Below, one piece after another: positions 26,683 through 35,484 of a stretch of 64,000 nucleotides of DNA. Each line of letters opens with the position of its first letter. Positions within the stretch are counted from its first letter, which is position 1. This stretch comes from Paludibacter sp. 47-17 (GTDB lineage Bacteria > Bacteroidota > Bacteroidia > Bacteroidales > Paludibacteraceae), in assembly GCA_001898935.1 (NCBI GenBank), contig MKVT01000008.1, forward strand, positions 1 through 64,000, in the 5' to 3' direction. A program made the position numbers and the translations under genes. The notes below the pieces were generated by a model. That model did not search any database, was not told the DNA's origin, and saw nothing but the letters and a program-made list of their open reading frames with translations.

Positions 26683-27383
26683 TTTTCATTCAAGTGCCAG
26701 CACTGGCTATAGTGCTTTTTATCGTGTTGCGCAGTGTTCAGCATCTGTATCTGAAGGTGGTGGTTTCGCAGCGGTACCGGAGGTTGTTTGCGCGATGGTT
26801 TCCTTTACTGGAGATTGGATTGTGGGTTGTGTATGCTTTCTGGTCGGTAGTGGGACTATCGTCTGAAATGCAGCTGAATTTTATAACCGAGGTATTTGTT
26901 GTGGTGGTGCTTGCGGTGTCGGGCTGGTATTTCCTGCGCGATTTTTTTGCCGGTTTTATGCTGCGGTCCGAAAATGCATTCGAACCGGGCCGCAGGTTGA
27001 AGGTGGGCGATAGTGAAGGCGTGATTTCGCATATTGGTTACCGGTCGTTACAGCTTACTACCGACGAGGGTGTGCTGGTTAAGTTGCCGTACAGCATGTT
27101 ATCGGGTCGGTTGCTGATGCAGCCGGCTGATATGGGCCGGTTGAATCGCCAACCTGTTGTACTTGGGTTTTCATCGCGGTTACCGGCCGATGAAGTAAAG
27201 CTGCGTCTGTTCCGGCGACTGCTTGAGATGCCTTGGGTATTGCCCTCTTTTACACCTGAAATCAAGCTCCGGTTGCAATCCGACGGAGTATACCGGGCCG
27301 AAATTCAATTGCGGGTTGTCGACGAAGAATCGCTGATGAAAACCCAATCGGAACTGTTGGAATTTGCCGTGAAAGAATTATAA
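26679..27383 (+). CDS. MscS-type mechanosensitive channel
   Basis: A 234-residue membrane protein with three hydrophobic segments (about residues 1-20, 42-62 and 68-90) followed by an MscS-like beta domain: FFAGFMLRSENAFEPGRRL, then VISHIGYRSLQLTTDEGVLV and LPYSMLSG. Such channels release ions and osmolytes when membrane tension rises. It starts inside the stop codon of the SLC12-ATPase fusion gene (ATGA overlap), so the two are translated together and probably act together in ion or volume balance. It is slightly shorter than E. coli MscS (286 residues), mainly at the C-terminus. Its end overlaps the convergent hydrolase gene by 6 bp. Confidence 0.8.
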   Translation: MIFIQVPALAIVLFIVLRSVQHLYLKVVVSQRYRRLFARWFPLLEIGLWVVYAFWSVVGLSSEMQLNFITEVFVVVVLAVSGWYFLRDFFAGFMLRSENAFEPGRRLKVGDSEGVISHIGYRSLQLTTDEGVLVKLPYSMLSGRLLMQPADMGRLNRQPVVLGFSSRLPADEVKLRLFRRLLEMPWVLPSFTPEIKLRLQSDGVYRAEIQLRVVDEESLMKTQSELLEFAVKEL

Positions 27384-29000
27384 TACTATGGGCGGGAGTT
27401 TGCGTACAATGCGATTGCGGCCCTGGCTGAGTTCAATAATAAATGTATCATCGGGCAACCGGTGATGAACCGTGCCCCTTCCGGGGTTGAAGCTGATCAC
27501 TTGAAGCTGGCGGCCCGCAACATCCAACATTCTGAGGCGGGCCGGTTCGTGATTCGTGCCGGCCGGTGTAAACCGGATGCTGATATGCCTGTCGATGGTC
27601 GAAAATTGCAAATCAAATGCAGGCGGTATCGCTGGATTGGCATGGATAGCCGTAATGTCGATGGTGTCGAGCGAAGGGGGAGTCAGGTAGTTGCGATAAA
27701 ATGCATACATGCTGCTTAATGCTGCTGCTGTTTTAGGAATGGAATGGCCGTTCCCGTAATCCACCAGCGTTGAGGTAGCTACACCCAGCAAATCGAGTTT
27801 GGATTTGAAAAATCCGATTTGTTCCTTGTAATAGTGGGCATCGTCGGTATTGTAGAAAAATAATACCGGAGCGGTGGCGGCTGTTTGTGCCAGGTAGGCC
27901 GATCCTTGTTTTTCCCAGGTAGAATAGTTTGTTTCGAGGGCTCCCCATGCCCAGGGGCAACGAGTTTCCAGGTTATTGTCGCCGTCGCCGGTGGTTTTGT
28001 AGATTTTAGTAAAATCGAACACTCCTGAACCCAGGGCTGCTGCCTGTACGGCATCGTCGATTTCCTGGTGAAATCCGGCGTTTTCAAATTCGGCTACCGT
28101 GCGATCGCCTACGGCCATGGAACCCGCATCCGATCCTCTCGAAAAACCATAAATGCCTATTTTATCCGATAATCCGAGTTCGGCGCCCAACTTCCGGAGT
28201 GTACGAACGGCCGATTTTACCTTCTGAGCCGCATCGGGATTCACCTGGTACGATTTATACGTATCGTTGGCTCCGCCTGCCGGTTTGCCGTTTCCCCACG
28301 GGCAATACTTGGGATGATCGGCAATAGCCCAGGCCATTCCATGGGCAGGTGCGCCCTCCAGCACCGAGTCGTCGAACCCGGCGAGGGTATTTCCCAGATT
28401 GAGGCGCTGATTCATGTTGGCCGACCCGTACGAACTGTTACTGTACGAAAACGAAAGTATCACCGGAGTTGTTTCGGCGGCATTGGCCGGATAAATAATA
28501 TCCATACGCAAACTGTCGCCCACGGTATAGGCTGCCGGGTAGTTGTAGGTAAGCGGATTATCCTTGAAGTAAGGAATGTCGCGGGCAATGCGGTATCCTT
28601 CGAAAAGCACATACGATCGGTATTTCGAACAGTTGGTGCTTCCGCAGAAGTTTCCTGCGAACAGAGCATCGTTGATGGCAATGATATCCGCGTTGAGGCG
28701 CAGGGCCGAGGCATCAGGATGCTTTGCATAATCGAGTTCGATAACCCGGTAACCCTTGCCGAGTAACCAGTTCACATCGTCGGCCAGCGTGTTTTGACCC
28801 AGTTTTTTCAATGCGAGATTCTCGAGGTATACCACTGTGAGGTAAGCGCCGGTAGCATCTTTGGCCGGCGCCGGCGATTCGGAAATTGTGTAGTTGATAC
28901 CCGATCCTGTCGCCGGGCTGTTCCATGTGCCCGAAAGTTGGGCCGGAAGCATAGTACTGCATAGGATGCAGCAAGTCGTAAAAAAGAGAATGCGTCTCAT
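27378..29000 (-). CDS. Secreted alpha/beta hydrolase with C-terminal T9SS sorting domain
   Basis: A protein of about 540 residues. The start is the ATG at 28998-29000 (MRRILFFTTC), which begins a signal peptide ending near LPAQ; the longer frame upstream lacks support. The central region is an alpha/beta hydrolase with the nucleophile elbow GFSRG (GIYGFSRGSDAG) and a likely late His in DYGNGHSIP. The last 80 residues look like a type A T9SS sorting domain (LRMLDVAGRQLQV, then TFIIELSQGRNRIVRK), so the enzyme is probably exported to the cell surface. Esterase or peptidase activity is possible; the substrate is unknown. Confidence 0.75.
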   Translation of the reverse strand: MRRILFFTTCCILCSTMLPAQLSGTWNSPATGSGINYTISESPAPAKDATGAYLTVVYLENLALKKLGQNTLADDVNWLLGKGYRVIELDYAKHPDASALRLNADIIAINDALFAGNFCGSTNCSKYRSYVLFEGYRIARDIPYFKDNPLTYNYPAAYTVGDSLRMDIIYPANAAETTPVILSFSYSNSSYGSANMNQRLNLGNTLAGFDDSVLEGAPAHGMAWAIADHPKYCPWGNGKPAGGANDTYKSYQVNPDAAQKVKSAVRTLRKLGAELGLSDKIGIYGFSRGSDAGSMAVGDRTVAEFENAGFHQEIDDAVQAAALGSGVFDFTKIYKTTGDGDNNLETRCPWAWGALETNYSTWEKQGSAYLAQTAATAPVLFFYNTDDAHYYKEQIGFFKSKLDLLGVATSTLVDYGNGHSIPKTAAALSSMYAFYRNYLTPPSLDTIDITAIHANPAIPPAFDLQFSTIDRHISIRFTPAGTNHEPARLRMLDVAGRQLQVISFNPGRGTVHHRLPDDTFIIELSQGRNRIVRKLPPIVL

Positions 29001-29061
29001 AAGCCGGAAATTTCCAATAAGACGCACCGGCCGGCTGGATGTACTTTCGTTCGCTTTTTTT

Positions 29062-30183
29062 TTATCCGACGAAGGTAAGCAGGTAGCCGGCCAGCGATCC
29101 TCCCACCACGATAAAGGCGCTGTTGAGTTTCCTGAAACCAAAAACGGCCAGGAAGCTCAGCAGGGTTATGGTTACCGTGCGCCAGTCGGTAATGGTTGCC
29201 ATTCCCATTTCGATACAGATGACGGCGATAACAGCTACCGATGCCACATTAACCGCATCGAGAAAAGCAGCAAAGATTTTCGAGTTACGTATCTTTTTTA
29301 CCAGTGGATTGAGCAGGGCTACGAATACAAACGATGGAATGAAAATGCCCAGGGTTGCTACCAGCGCTCCCTGAAAATTGTCGATTTGATAGCCGATGAA
29401 GGTAACCGACGAAAATACGGGCCCGGGAGTGAATTGTCCGACTGCTATAGCGTCGATCAGTTGTTGTTGCGAGAGCAGTCCGGTGGCTACCAGCTCGGTG
29501 TCGAGGAAAGCAAACAGTACGTATCCGCTTCCGTAGAGTATAGCCCCCACTTTGAGGAAGGTAAGAAACAGGCCCAGCGATCCGCTGGCTGCCAGTCCGG
29601 TGCCGGTGATGTGCAGCAACGGAAGCGGTAGCAGGGCGCTTAGCTTACCCGCGTTTTTGGTTTGCATGGCCTTCAGAGCCATAGCCAGGAACCCGGCTCC
29701 GAAAAGTACGATAATTTCGCCGACCCCTGCAAAATTGAGCGCCATAGCCGCGATGCCGATGATCCACAGCTGGGTGGATTTGAGCGATTTCTTTGCCAGC
29801 GGATACACGGCTGCTGCAATAATGGCGATAATGGCCGGAGTGATGCCGTAAACGAAGGGTTGAAGCTCGGGGAGTTGTCCGTAGTTTTTGTACAATATGG
29901 CAAATACGGCCGTAATGAGCACCGCCGGCACAATAAAACACAGTCCGGCCACGATTAGTCCTTTCCAGCCTCCCCGGTCGTAACCGATATGAATGGCCAT
30001 TTCGGTGCTGTTGGGGCCCGGGATGAGATTGGTAGCGCCCATCAGATCGAGGAAATGCTGCTCGTCCATCCATTTTCGTTTGCGTACCACCTCGTCCTGC
30101 ATCATTGCGATATGCGCTGCCGGCCCTCCAAACCCGATAATTCCGAGTTTTAGAAATAACTTAGCAATTTCTTTTAACATCAT
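29062..30183 (-). CDS. chrA: Chromate transporter (CHR family)
   Basis: An inner-membrane protein of about 373 residues with two homologous CHR halves. The first half has FGGPAAHIAMMQDEVV and NLIPGPNSTEMAIHIGY; the second has FLKVGAILYGSGYVL and QFTPGPVFSSVTFIGY. Members export chromate in exchange for protons or sulfate. The start is placed at one of two adjacent ATGs (30183 or 30180). It lies downstream of the arsenic cluster and an AraC regulator, on the same strand. A -7 box at 30204-30211 suggests it can be transcribed on its own with a very short leader. Confidence 0.85.
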   Translation of the reverse strand: MMLKEIAKLFLKLGIIGFGGPAAHIAMMQDEVVRKRKWMDEQHFLDLMGATNLIPGPNSTEMAIHIGYDRGGWKGLIVAGLCFIVPAVLITAVFAILYKNYGQLPELQPFVYGITPAIIAIIAAAVYPLAKKSLKSTQLWIIGIAAMALNFAGVGEIIVLFGAGFLAMALKAMQTKNAGKLSALLPLPLLHITGTGLAASGSLGLFLTFLKVGAILYGSGYVLFAFLDTELVATGLLSQQQLIDAIAVGQFTPGPVFSSVTFIGYQIDNFQGALVATLGIFIPSFVFVALLNPLVKKIRNSKIFAAFLDAVNVASVAVIAVICIEMGMATITDWRTVTITLLSFLAVFGFRKLNSAFIVVGGSLAGYLLTFVG

Positions 30184-30203
30184 GCACGTATTTATAAGTA
30201 GCA

Positions 30204-30211
30204 CAAAGATA
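30204..30211 (-). promoter_or_regulatory. Putative -7 box of chrA
   Basis: CAAAGATA on the plus strand is TATCTTTG on the minus strand. It lies 21 bp upstream of the chrA ATG, between the AraC gene and chrA. Confidence 0.4.
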
Positions 30212-30259
30212 AGGCTTATCGGTCGGATGGATGTGGTGGCTACGGACGGAAAAATGGTA

Positions 30260-31090
30260 TTATTGAAAATATTTTCTGCGGAATTGCAGCGGAGTGACTT
30301 GTTCGTATCGTTTGAAGAATTTTACAAAATTGGAAGTGTCGGTAAACGCTAATATTTCAGCGATTTGGTTGATGGTATTGTCGGTATGCAGGATATAACG
30401 TTTGGCTTCGAGCAAGAGTTGATGGGCGATGAGTTCGCCGGCACTTTTCCCCGATTGTTTCCTGCAGAGGGAGTTGAGGTTTTGAGGAGTAGTGTTGACC
30501 AGTTCTGCGAATTCGTTTACCCGGTGCAAACGAGGACATTCTTTAGTAAGAAGGACGATGAACCGTTCGTAGACCGACTGTGGCCGGGTACTTTCGGGAG
30601 CTGTTGCGGCATTCAACCGCAACAGGCTTCCTACCAGCGATTTTAACAGCCCGTGAATGATGTCGTTCGAATATGGAGCATTGAGCTGGTATTCGGCGAA
30701 GATGGCTTCCAGCAGCCTCAGGGGGAACCGGTCCCTTGTCAGCCTGAGGCGTGTCATCGCTTGCAATTCGCGGAGCATGTCCAATAATCGCTTTTCGTTT
30801 ACCGGATCGAATTCGTTTTCGCGGTAAATAATCACAAATCCTTTGGGGATGGATGTAAATTGCCAGAAATGGAGTTGTCCGGGTTTCAGCAAATAAACCT
30901 CGGGCGACGAAATAAGATATTTCTCCGATTCGATGCTATGAAAACCCTGTCCTTCGGCTAAGAATATTAATTCGTAATATTCGTCATGCTTATGCGGTCT
31001 GGTCTTTTTAATTTGCTCTTTAAATCGTGAAATTTTAAATGTATGTCCCTCGCCGAGTTTATTTTTTGTTCCTATGTGTTTTTGTTCCAT
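30260..31090 (-). CDS. AraC-family transcriptional regulator
   Basis: A 276-residue regulator. Residues 20-100 form a cupin-like sensor domain (HKHDEYYELIFLAEGQGFHSI). Residues about 175-276 form the double helix-turn-helix domain (VNEFAELVNTTPQNLNSLCR, then ILAFTDTSNFVKFFKRYEQVTPLQFRRKYF). It sits directly after acr3 (4 bp gap) and before chrA, so it may control the chromate transporter or the end of the arsenic operon. The inducer is not known. Confidence 0.88.
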   Translation of the reverse strand: MEQKHIGTKNKLGEGHTFKISRFKEQIKKTRPHKHDEYYELIFLAEGQGFHSIESEKYLISSPEVYLLKPGQLHFWQFTSIPKGFVIIYRENEFDPVNEKRLLDMLRELQAMTRLRLTRDRFPLRLLEAIFAEYQLNAPYSNDIIHGLLKSLVGSLLRLNAATAPESTRPQSVYERFIVLLTKECPRLHRVNEFAELVNTTPQNLNSLCRKQSGKSAGELIAHQLLLEAKRYILHTDNTINQIAEILAFTDTSNFVKFFKRYEQVTPLQFRRKYFQ

Positions 31091-31094
31091 CTTC

Positions 31095-32126
31095 TTAATA
31101 TCTAGTCCGGTTGGCGTATCTTACCAGAGCCAGCATTACAGGTACTTCCACCAGCACTCCGACCACCGTGGCCAGGGTGGCACCCGAGTTTAAGCCGAAT
31201 AAGATGATTGCCACAGCCACCGATAATTCGAAGAAATTACTGGCGCCGATGAGCGAAGCAGGTGCTGCGATGTTGTGGGGCAATTTCCATTTTCGGGCCC
31301 ATCGGTAGGCCAGGAAAAAGATTACAACGGTTTGCAGGATGAGCGGAACGGCAATCAGCACGATATTGAACGGATTTTTCAATATAACATCTCCCTGGAA
31401 CGAAAAGATCAGGATCAGTGTTAATAGCAGCCCGCCGATGGTGATTCCGGTGAACTTCTTCAGGAAAACATTTTCGAAGAAAACCTTTCCTTTTTTCGAA
31501 ATGACTGCGTTACGGGTGACAACGGCCAGTAGCAATGGGATTACGACAAACAGCACCACCGACATCAGCAGAGTGTTCCAGGGGATGGCGATTCCCGAAA
31601 CGCCCAGCAGCAGACTCACGATGGGCACGAAGGCTACAATGATGATCAGGTCGTTGATGGCTACCTGCACCAGGGTGTAGGCAGCATTGCCTTTGGTGAG
31701 GTGACTCCACACGAACACCATGGCGGTACAAGGTGCGGCGCCGAGCAATACCGCACCGGCCAGGTATTCGCGGGCGAGTGCTTCGGGCAGGAAGGTTTTG
31801 AAGATGACGAAGAAGAACAGCCAGGCAATTCCAAACATGGTGAAGGGTTTAATGAGCCAGTTGGTTACCAGTGTGATAGTAAGCCCTTTGGGCATTTTTA
31901 CAGCATCCACCACACTGCGGAAATCAATCTTCAGCATCATGGGGAAAATCATGATCCAGATCAGCACTGCAATAGGGATGGAAACATTGGCATACTCGAG
32001 TTTGCCGAGTGTTTCGGGGATCGATGGAATGTACCTGCCGAGTACAATACCGGTAACAATACAGAGCGCCACCCAAAGGCTCAGGTAGCGATCGAAAAAC
32101 GACATTTGTCTGGATTCGTTACTCAT
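31095..32126 (-). CDS. acr3: Arsenite efflux transporter, ACR3 family
   Basis: A 343-residue, ten-helix inner-membrane protein that pumps arsenite out of the cell. Family features are MSFFDRYLSLWVALCIVTGI at the N-terminus and LLGAAPCTAMVFVWSHLTKG, which holds the conserved Cys essential in ACR3 proteins, followed by IGASNFFELSVAVAI. The start is ATG 32126; it overlaps the end of arsM by 8 bp, which supports co-translation. It is the terminal arsenic step of the cluster. Confidence 0.93.
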   Translation of the reverse strand: MSNESRQMSFFDRYLSLWVALCIVTGIVLGRYIPSIPETLGKLEYANVSIPIAVLIWIMIFPMMLKIDFRSVVDAVKMPKGLTITLVTNWLIKPFTMFGIAWLFFFVIFKTFLPEALAREYLAGAVLLGAAPCTAMVFVWSHLTKGNAAYTLVQVAINDLIIIVAFVPIVSLLLGVSGIAIPWNTLLMSVVLFVVIPLLLAVVTRNAVISKKGKVFFENVFLKKFTGITIGGLLLTLILIFSFQGDVILKNPFNIVLIAVPLILQTVVIFFLAYRWARKWKLPHNIAAPASLIGASNFFELSVAVAIILFGLNSGATLATVVGVLVEVPVMLALVRYANRTRY

Positions 32127-32916
32127 AACGCGATTTATAAGCTGAAATGGTGATACTGTAAACTCCAAAATCGTTGGTAGTGTTGGAGTTCAAATTATAT
32201 TTTTGTACGATTGAAGCCGGAAGATCGATGGCTTTCTTTTTATGCAGGATAAGGGAGGTAAATCCTGTGTCTTCAATTAATTGCAGGTAGTGTTCGAGTT
32301 CGAGCGCACCTGTCACACAACCCACATAAAGCATAGCGTCCTTTAGCAGTTCATCCGGTAAATGGCCCGAAATGACCACATCGGAAATGCAAAAATGGCC
32401 ACCAGGTTTTAAAGTCCGCCAAATTTCCGAAAAAGCTTTAGCTTTGTCGGGGACCAAATTGAGTACACAGTTGGAAAGAACTACATCAAATTGAAGATCT
32501 TCAAAAGGCATAGCTTCGATATCGCCCAATATAAAATCGACATTGGTAAATCCCAGTTTTTGAGTATTTAACCGGGCTTTTTCAACCATTTCCTTTGTGA
32601 AATCAAGCCCTGTTACGTGCCCTGTGTCTCCGGTGAGATGTCGTGCGACAAAGCAGTCGTTGCCTGCACCACTACCCAGATCGAGTAGTCGGTCGCCGGG
32701 CTTTATTGCTGCGAATTGGGTTGGGATGCCACACCCCAAGCCCATATCGGCATCGTTTATATGGCCTTCGATACCGCTGTATTCATCGCCTATCATGCTG
32801 TATTCCAGCGAATCGCAACACGAAGAACCACTGCCGCAGCAGCTGTTCAGTAAGCTTCCTCGGGCAATATTTCCGTATTTTTCCTGAACAACCAGTTTCA
32901 TGTTTTTCGGGTCCAT
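32119..32916 (-). CDS. arsM: Arsenite S-adenosylmethionine methyltransferase
   Basis: A 265-residue enzyme that methylates As(III) stepwise using SAM. The SAM site is LLDLGSGAGNDCFVA (residues 77-91). The three arsenic-binding Cys are present: Cys62 in LGCGIP, Cys150 in LSNCVLNLVPD and Cys200 in YVGCVTGAL. An N-terminal stretch holds two further Cys pairs (NSCCGSGSSCC, residues 25-34). The frame runs upstream into arsC; the start is placed at ATG 32916 (MDPKNMKLVV), although ATG 32901 is also possible. It lies between arsC and acr3 with small gaps or overlaps. Confidence 0.93.
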   Translation of the reverse strand: MDPKNMKLVVQEKYGNIARGSLLNSCCGSGSSCCDSLEYSMIGDEYSGIEGHINDADMGLGCGIPTQFAAIKPGDRLLDLGSGAGNDCFVARHLTGDTGHVTGLDFTKEMVEKARLNTQKLGFTNVDFILGDIEAMPFEDLQFDVVLSNCVLNLVPDKAKAFSEIWRTLKPGGHFCISDVVISGHLPDELLKDAMLYVGCVTGALELEHYLQLIEDTGFTSLILHKKKAIDLPASIVQKYNLNSNTTNDFGVYSITISAYKSRYE

Positions 32917-32920
32917 AAAC

Positions 32921-33346
32921 TTACAATTGAGGTTTAATTTGTTCTTCGTACAAAGTATAGAACCCAGCCTTAATTTCGTCACGCACGCGGATAAATTCGC
33001 TTTGGATGAACTCCGGGCTACCTAGGGCATGGCTCGGATCGTCGAAGCCTATGTGGAGGCGGTGTTTGACCTTGCCGAGGAAAGCCGGGCAGTTTTCGTT
33101 GGCACCGCCGCAAACTGTTATTACATAATCCCATTCGTCGTTGATATAGGTATCGACCTGGTCGGAAGTGTGGTGACTGATGTCGATTCCGATTTCTTTC
33201 ATCACTTCCACCGCTTTCTGGTTCAGTTTTCCCGAAGCTTCGGTACCAGCAGAGCATACGGTAATACGATTGTCGAACGATTGCAGAAAGCCGTGAGCCA
33301 TCTGACTGCGGCAAGAGTTGCCGGTGCATAGAATAAGTACTTTCAT
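32921..33346 (-). CDS. arsC: Arsenate reductase, low-molecular-weight phosphatase type
   Basis: A 141-residue thioredoxin-linked ArsC of the pI258 type. The phosphatase loop is C7-TGNSC12-R, and the redox pair is Cys79 and Cys86 in VCGGANENCPAF. It reduces As(V) to As(III) for methylation or export. Only four bases separate its stop from the arsM start. Confidence 0.93.
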   Translation of the reverse strand: MKVLILCTGNSCRSQMAHGFLQSFDNRITVCSAGTEASGKLNQKAVEVMKEIGIDISHHTSDQVDTYINDEWDYVITVCGGANENCPAFLGKVKHRLHIGFDDPSHALGSPEFIQSEFIRVRDEIKAGFYTLYEEQIKPQL

Positions 33347-33439
33347 TGTTGTTTTGTTTTTTGATGGTCGTGTTCTGGTTGCTGGAAAACGTAAATGCCG
33401 GTTTTTGAATACATCCGTTACACGTCCGATCGTAGTGTA

Positions 33440-34762
33440 TCAGAAAAATGTGCCGAAAATCACTCCGGCCAGGGTGGAAAGCGAAACCACCAAAATTACG
33501 TATACTATTGTTTTTTGTGTTCCCAACACTCCTCTTATAACCAGTATGTTGGGCAGCGAAAGGGAGGGTCCGGCCAATAATAAGGCGAGAGCAGGTCCTT
33601 TTCCCATTCCCGAAGCCAGCAAGCCCTGTATAATAGGAACTTCGGTGAGTGTTGCAAAATACATAAACGCACCTACAATGGATGCCAGTAGATTGGAAAG
33701 CAGAGAATTACCGCCCACAGCCCAGGCGATCCAATGATTGGGAATCACTCCCGGAATGGAGGTGTCGTCGTGTGTAGAGCCCAGTAAAAAACCCGCAATG
33801 ACAACCCCCATGGCCAGTAAGGGCATTATTTGTTTGGCAAACCCCCAGCTGGAGACGATCCAGTCGCGGTTTTCGCCTTGTGCGTGTTTGTCGGTAAGTC
33901 CAAGTATGCTGATTACTGCAATTCCGGTGGTCACGCTGAGGATCGGACTGTTGGTGAGCAAGGCCACCCATGCGATGAGGAAGGTACCCAGGGCCACTTT
34001 CCACCATTTGATTTTCAGAATGGCGATAAGCGAATACATCAATCCTAAGGAGAGTGCGGCCGTAATCAGCCATTTATAATTCCAGATGGTAAACCAGAGT
34101 CCGGAAGTTATATCTGCAGATGGTTTCCCCCAGTTGGCAAACACCAGAATGAGTACCAGCAGGAAAAAATGAATTGAAGTTTGCCACAAAGGCCTTGTTT
34201 CGGGAATGTCGGGGAAGTTTAACTGTTCGGCAGCCCTTATTTTTTCTTCTTTCCGGTAGATAAAAGCCATAGTCATTCCGATCAGAATGCTAAACGATAC
34301 AGCTCCGATAAACCGGGCAATTCCTAATTCAATTCCCAGAATGCGGGCCGTTAATATGATAGCCAGGATGTTGATGGCCGGGCCAGAGTATAAGAACGCC
34401 ACTGCCGGACCGAGTCCTGCACCCCGTTTGTGAATACTCGAGAACAGAGGCAGGATGGTACAGGAGCAAACAGCGAGGACAGTTCCGGAAACAGATGCCA
34501 TCAGGTAGGCAGCCCATTTCCGGGCTTTGGCTCCGAAATATTTGATCACCGAGGCCTGGCTTACAAATACCGATATAACGCCGGCGATGAGAAAAGCCGG
34601 AAGCAGGCAAAGGATGACATGTTCCCGTGCATACCAGCGGGCCAGATCGAAGGTAGCGGCTACCGCTGAGGTAAATACGACGCTTTCGACCGGAAGAAAA
34701 TAGACGGCCAGAAAAACGACAAGGATGCCAGTCAGGATTTTAAGTTCGTTCTTGAGTTCCAT
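33440..34762 (-). CDS. ArsP/DUF318-type permease in the arsenic cluster
   Basis: A 440-residue membrane protein with about ten helices of the DUF318 (ArsP_1) permease family. The conserved motif CSCTILPLFSSIHKRGAG has a C-x-C pair. A second family motif, LLAGPSLSLPNILVIR, lies near the C-terminus. ArsP proteins export trivalent methylated or aromatic arsenicals, while some relatives move other metals. Its position between arsG and arsC supports an arsenical substrate. arsG lies 6 bp upstream; a 93-bp gap to arsC shows no clear promoter. Confidence 0.8.
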   Translation of the reverse strand: MELKNELKILTGILVVFLAVYFLPVESVVFTSAVAATFDLARWYAREHVILCLLPAFLIAGVISVFVSQASVIKYFGAKARKWAAYLMASVSGTVLAVCSCTILPLFSSIHKRGAGLGPAVAFLYSGPAINILAIILTARILGIELGIARFIGAVSFSILIGMTMAFIYRKEEKIRAAEQLNFPDIPETRPLWQTSIHFFLLVLILVFANWGKPSADITSGLWFTIWNYKWLITAALSLGLMYSLIAILKIKWWKVALGTFLIAWVALLTNSPILSVTTGIAVISILGLTDKHAQGENRDWIVSSWGFAKQIMPLLAMGVVIAGFLLGSTHDDTSIPGVIPNHWIAWAVGGNSLLSNLLASIVGAFMYFATLTEVPIIQGLLASGMGKGPALALLLAGPSLSLPNILVIRGVLGTQKTIVYVILVVSLSTLAGVIFGTFF

Positions 34763-34768
34763 TTCCGG

Positions 34769-35482
34769 TTAAAAATAAAAGGTAATTATATAGTAAACAC
34801 CTACACCAATAAATACAACAGCCACCACCCGTCGGAACCAATACTCGAAGCTTTTCAGTTTATTGTAGAAATTTCCCACGCTCGAAACGCTGTAGGCAAC
34901 AAACCATGCGAAAATAAAGACGGGTAGTCCGGTTGCAGCTGCAAACACGAGCGGAAAGAAAATTCCACCCGTGCTCGCCAGCGATAAAGGAAGTAATCCT
35001 CCGAAATATAAAATGCCGCTGTAGGGACAAAATGCCAGGGCAAAAATAACCCCGATCGCGAATGAGCTGAAGAGTGTTCCTTTACGAGCTGATTGTTCGA
35101 GCTTAGCGCGGTTGCGTCCGGCTGTTCTGAAGTCGATTTTGATGAAATCGAACATGAAAATACCGATCACTACCAGTAAAGGTCCCAAAACGTACCCTCC
35201 GTAGGTGCTCAGTCCCCGTTGAATGTTGAAAATGCTTCCGCCTTGTTCGAGTATCACAATCAACACTACTCCCAACACAGTATAGCTGAAAGCCCTACCC
35301 AAGGTGTAAAATATTCCATTGAGAAATAGTTTTCGTTTGTCGTTCAGATCTTTACCGATAAATCCGATGGCGGTAATATTGGTTGCCAGCGGACAGGGAC
35401 TGATGGCCGTCATGATACCCAGCAGAAATGCCGAAAGTACCGGCAATTGAGAGGAGTCGATGAGTTGTTGTAGCGCATCCAT
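34769..35482 (-). CDS. arsG: ArsG-like aromatic arsenical efflux permease (CcdA-type membrane protein)
   Basis: A 237-residue protein with six to seven helices of the DsbD/CcdA-like fold. The two conserved Cys-Pro elements are ISPCPLATNITAIGFIG near residue 27 and AFCPYSGILYFGGLLPL near 150. Proteins of this type next to ArsE- and ArsF-like thioredoxins are annotated as ArsG, proposed to export aromatic amino-arsenicals made by ArsEF. The sequence alone would also fit a thiol-disulfide electron carrier serving ArsF. It overlaps no gene, but only 2 bp separate it from arsF. Confidence 0.7.
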   Translation of the reverse strand: MDALQQLIDSSQLPVLSAFLLGIMTAISPCPLATNITAIGFIGKDLNDKRKLFLNGIFYTLGRAFSYTVLGVVLIVILEQGGSIFNIQRGLSTYGGYVLGPLLVVIGIFMFDFIKIDFRTAGRNRAKLEQSARKGTLFSSFAIGVIFALAFCPYSGILYFGGLLPLSLASTGGIFFPLVFAAATGLPVFIFAWFVAYSVSSVGNFYNKLKSFEYWFRRVVAVVFIGVGVYYIITFYF

Positions 35483-35484
35483 GC

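Noticed and set aside
27378-29141. Longer (587-codon) reading of the hydrolase gene
   Set aside because: The first 47 residues overlap the chrA end and lack a signal; ATG 29000 gives a proper signal peptide.
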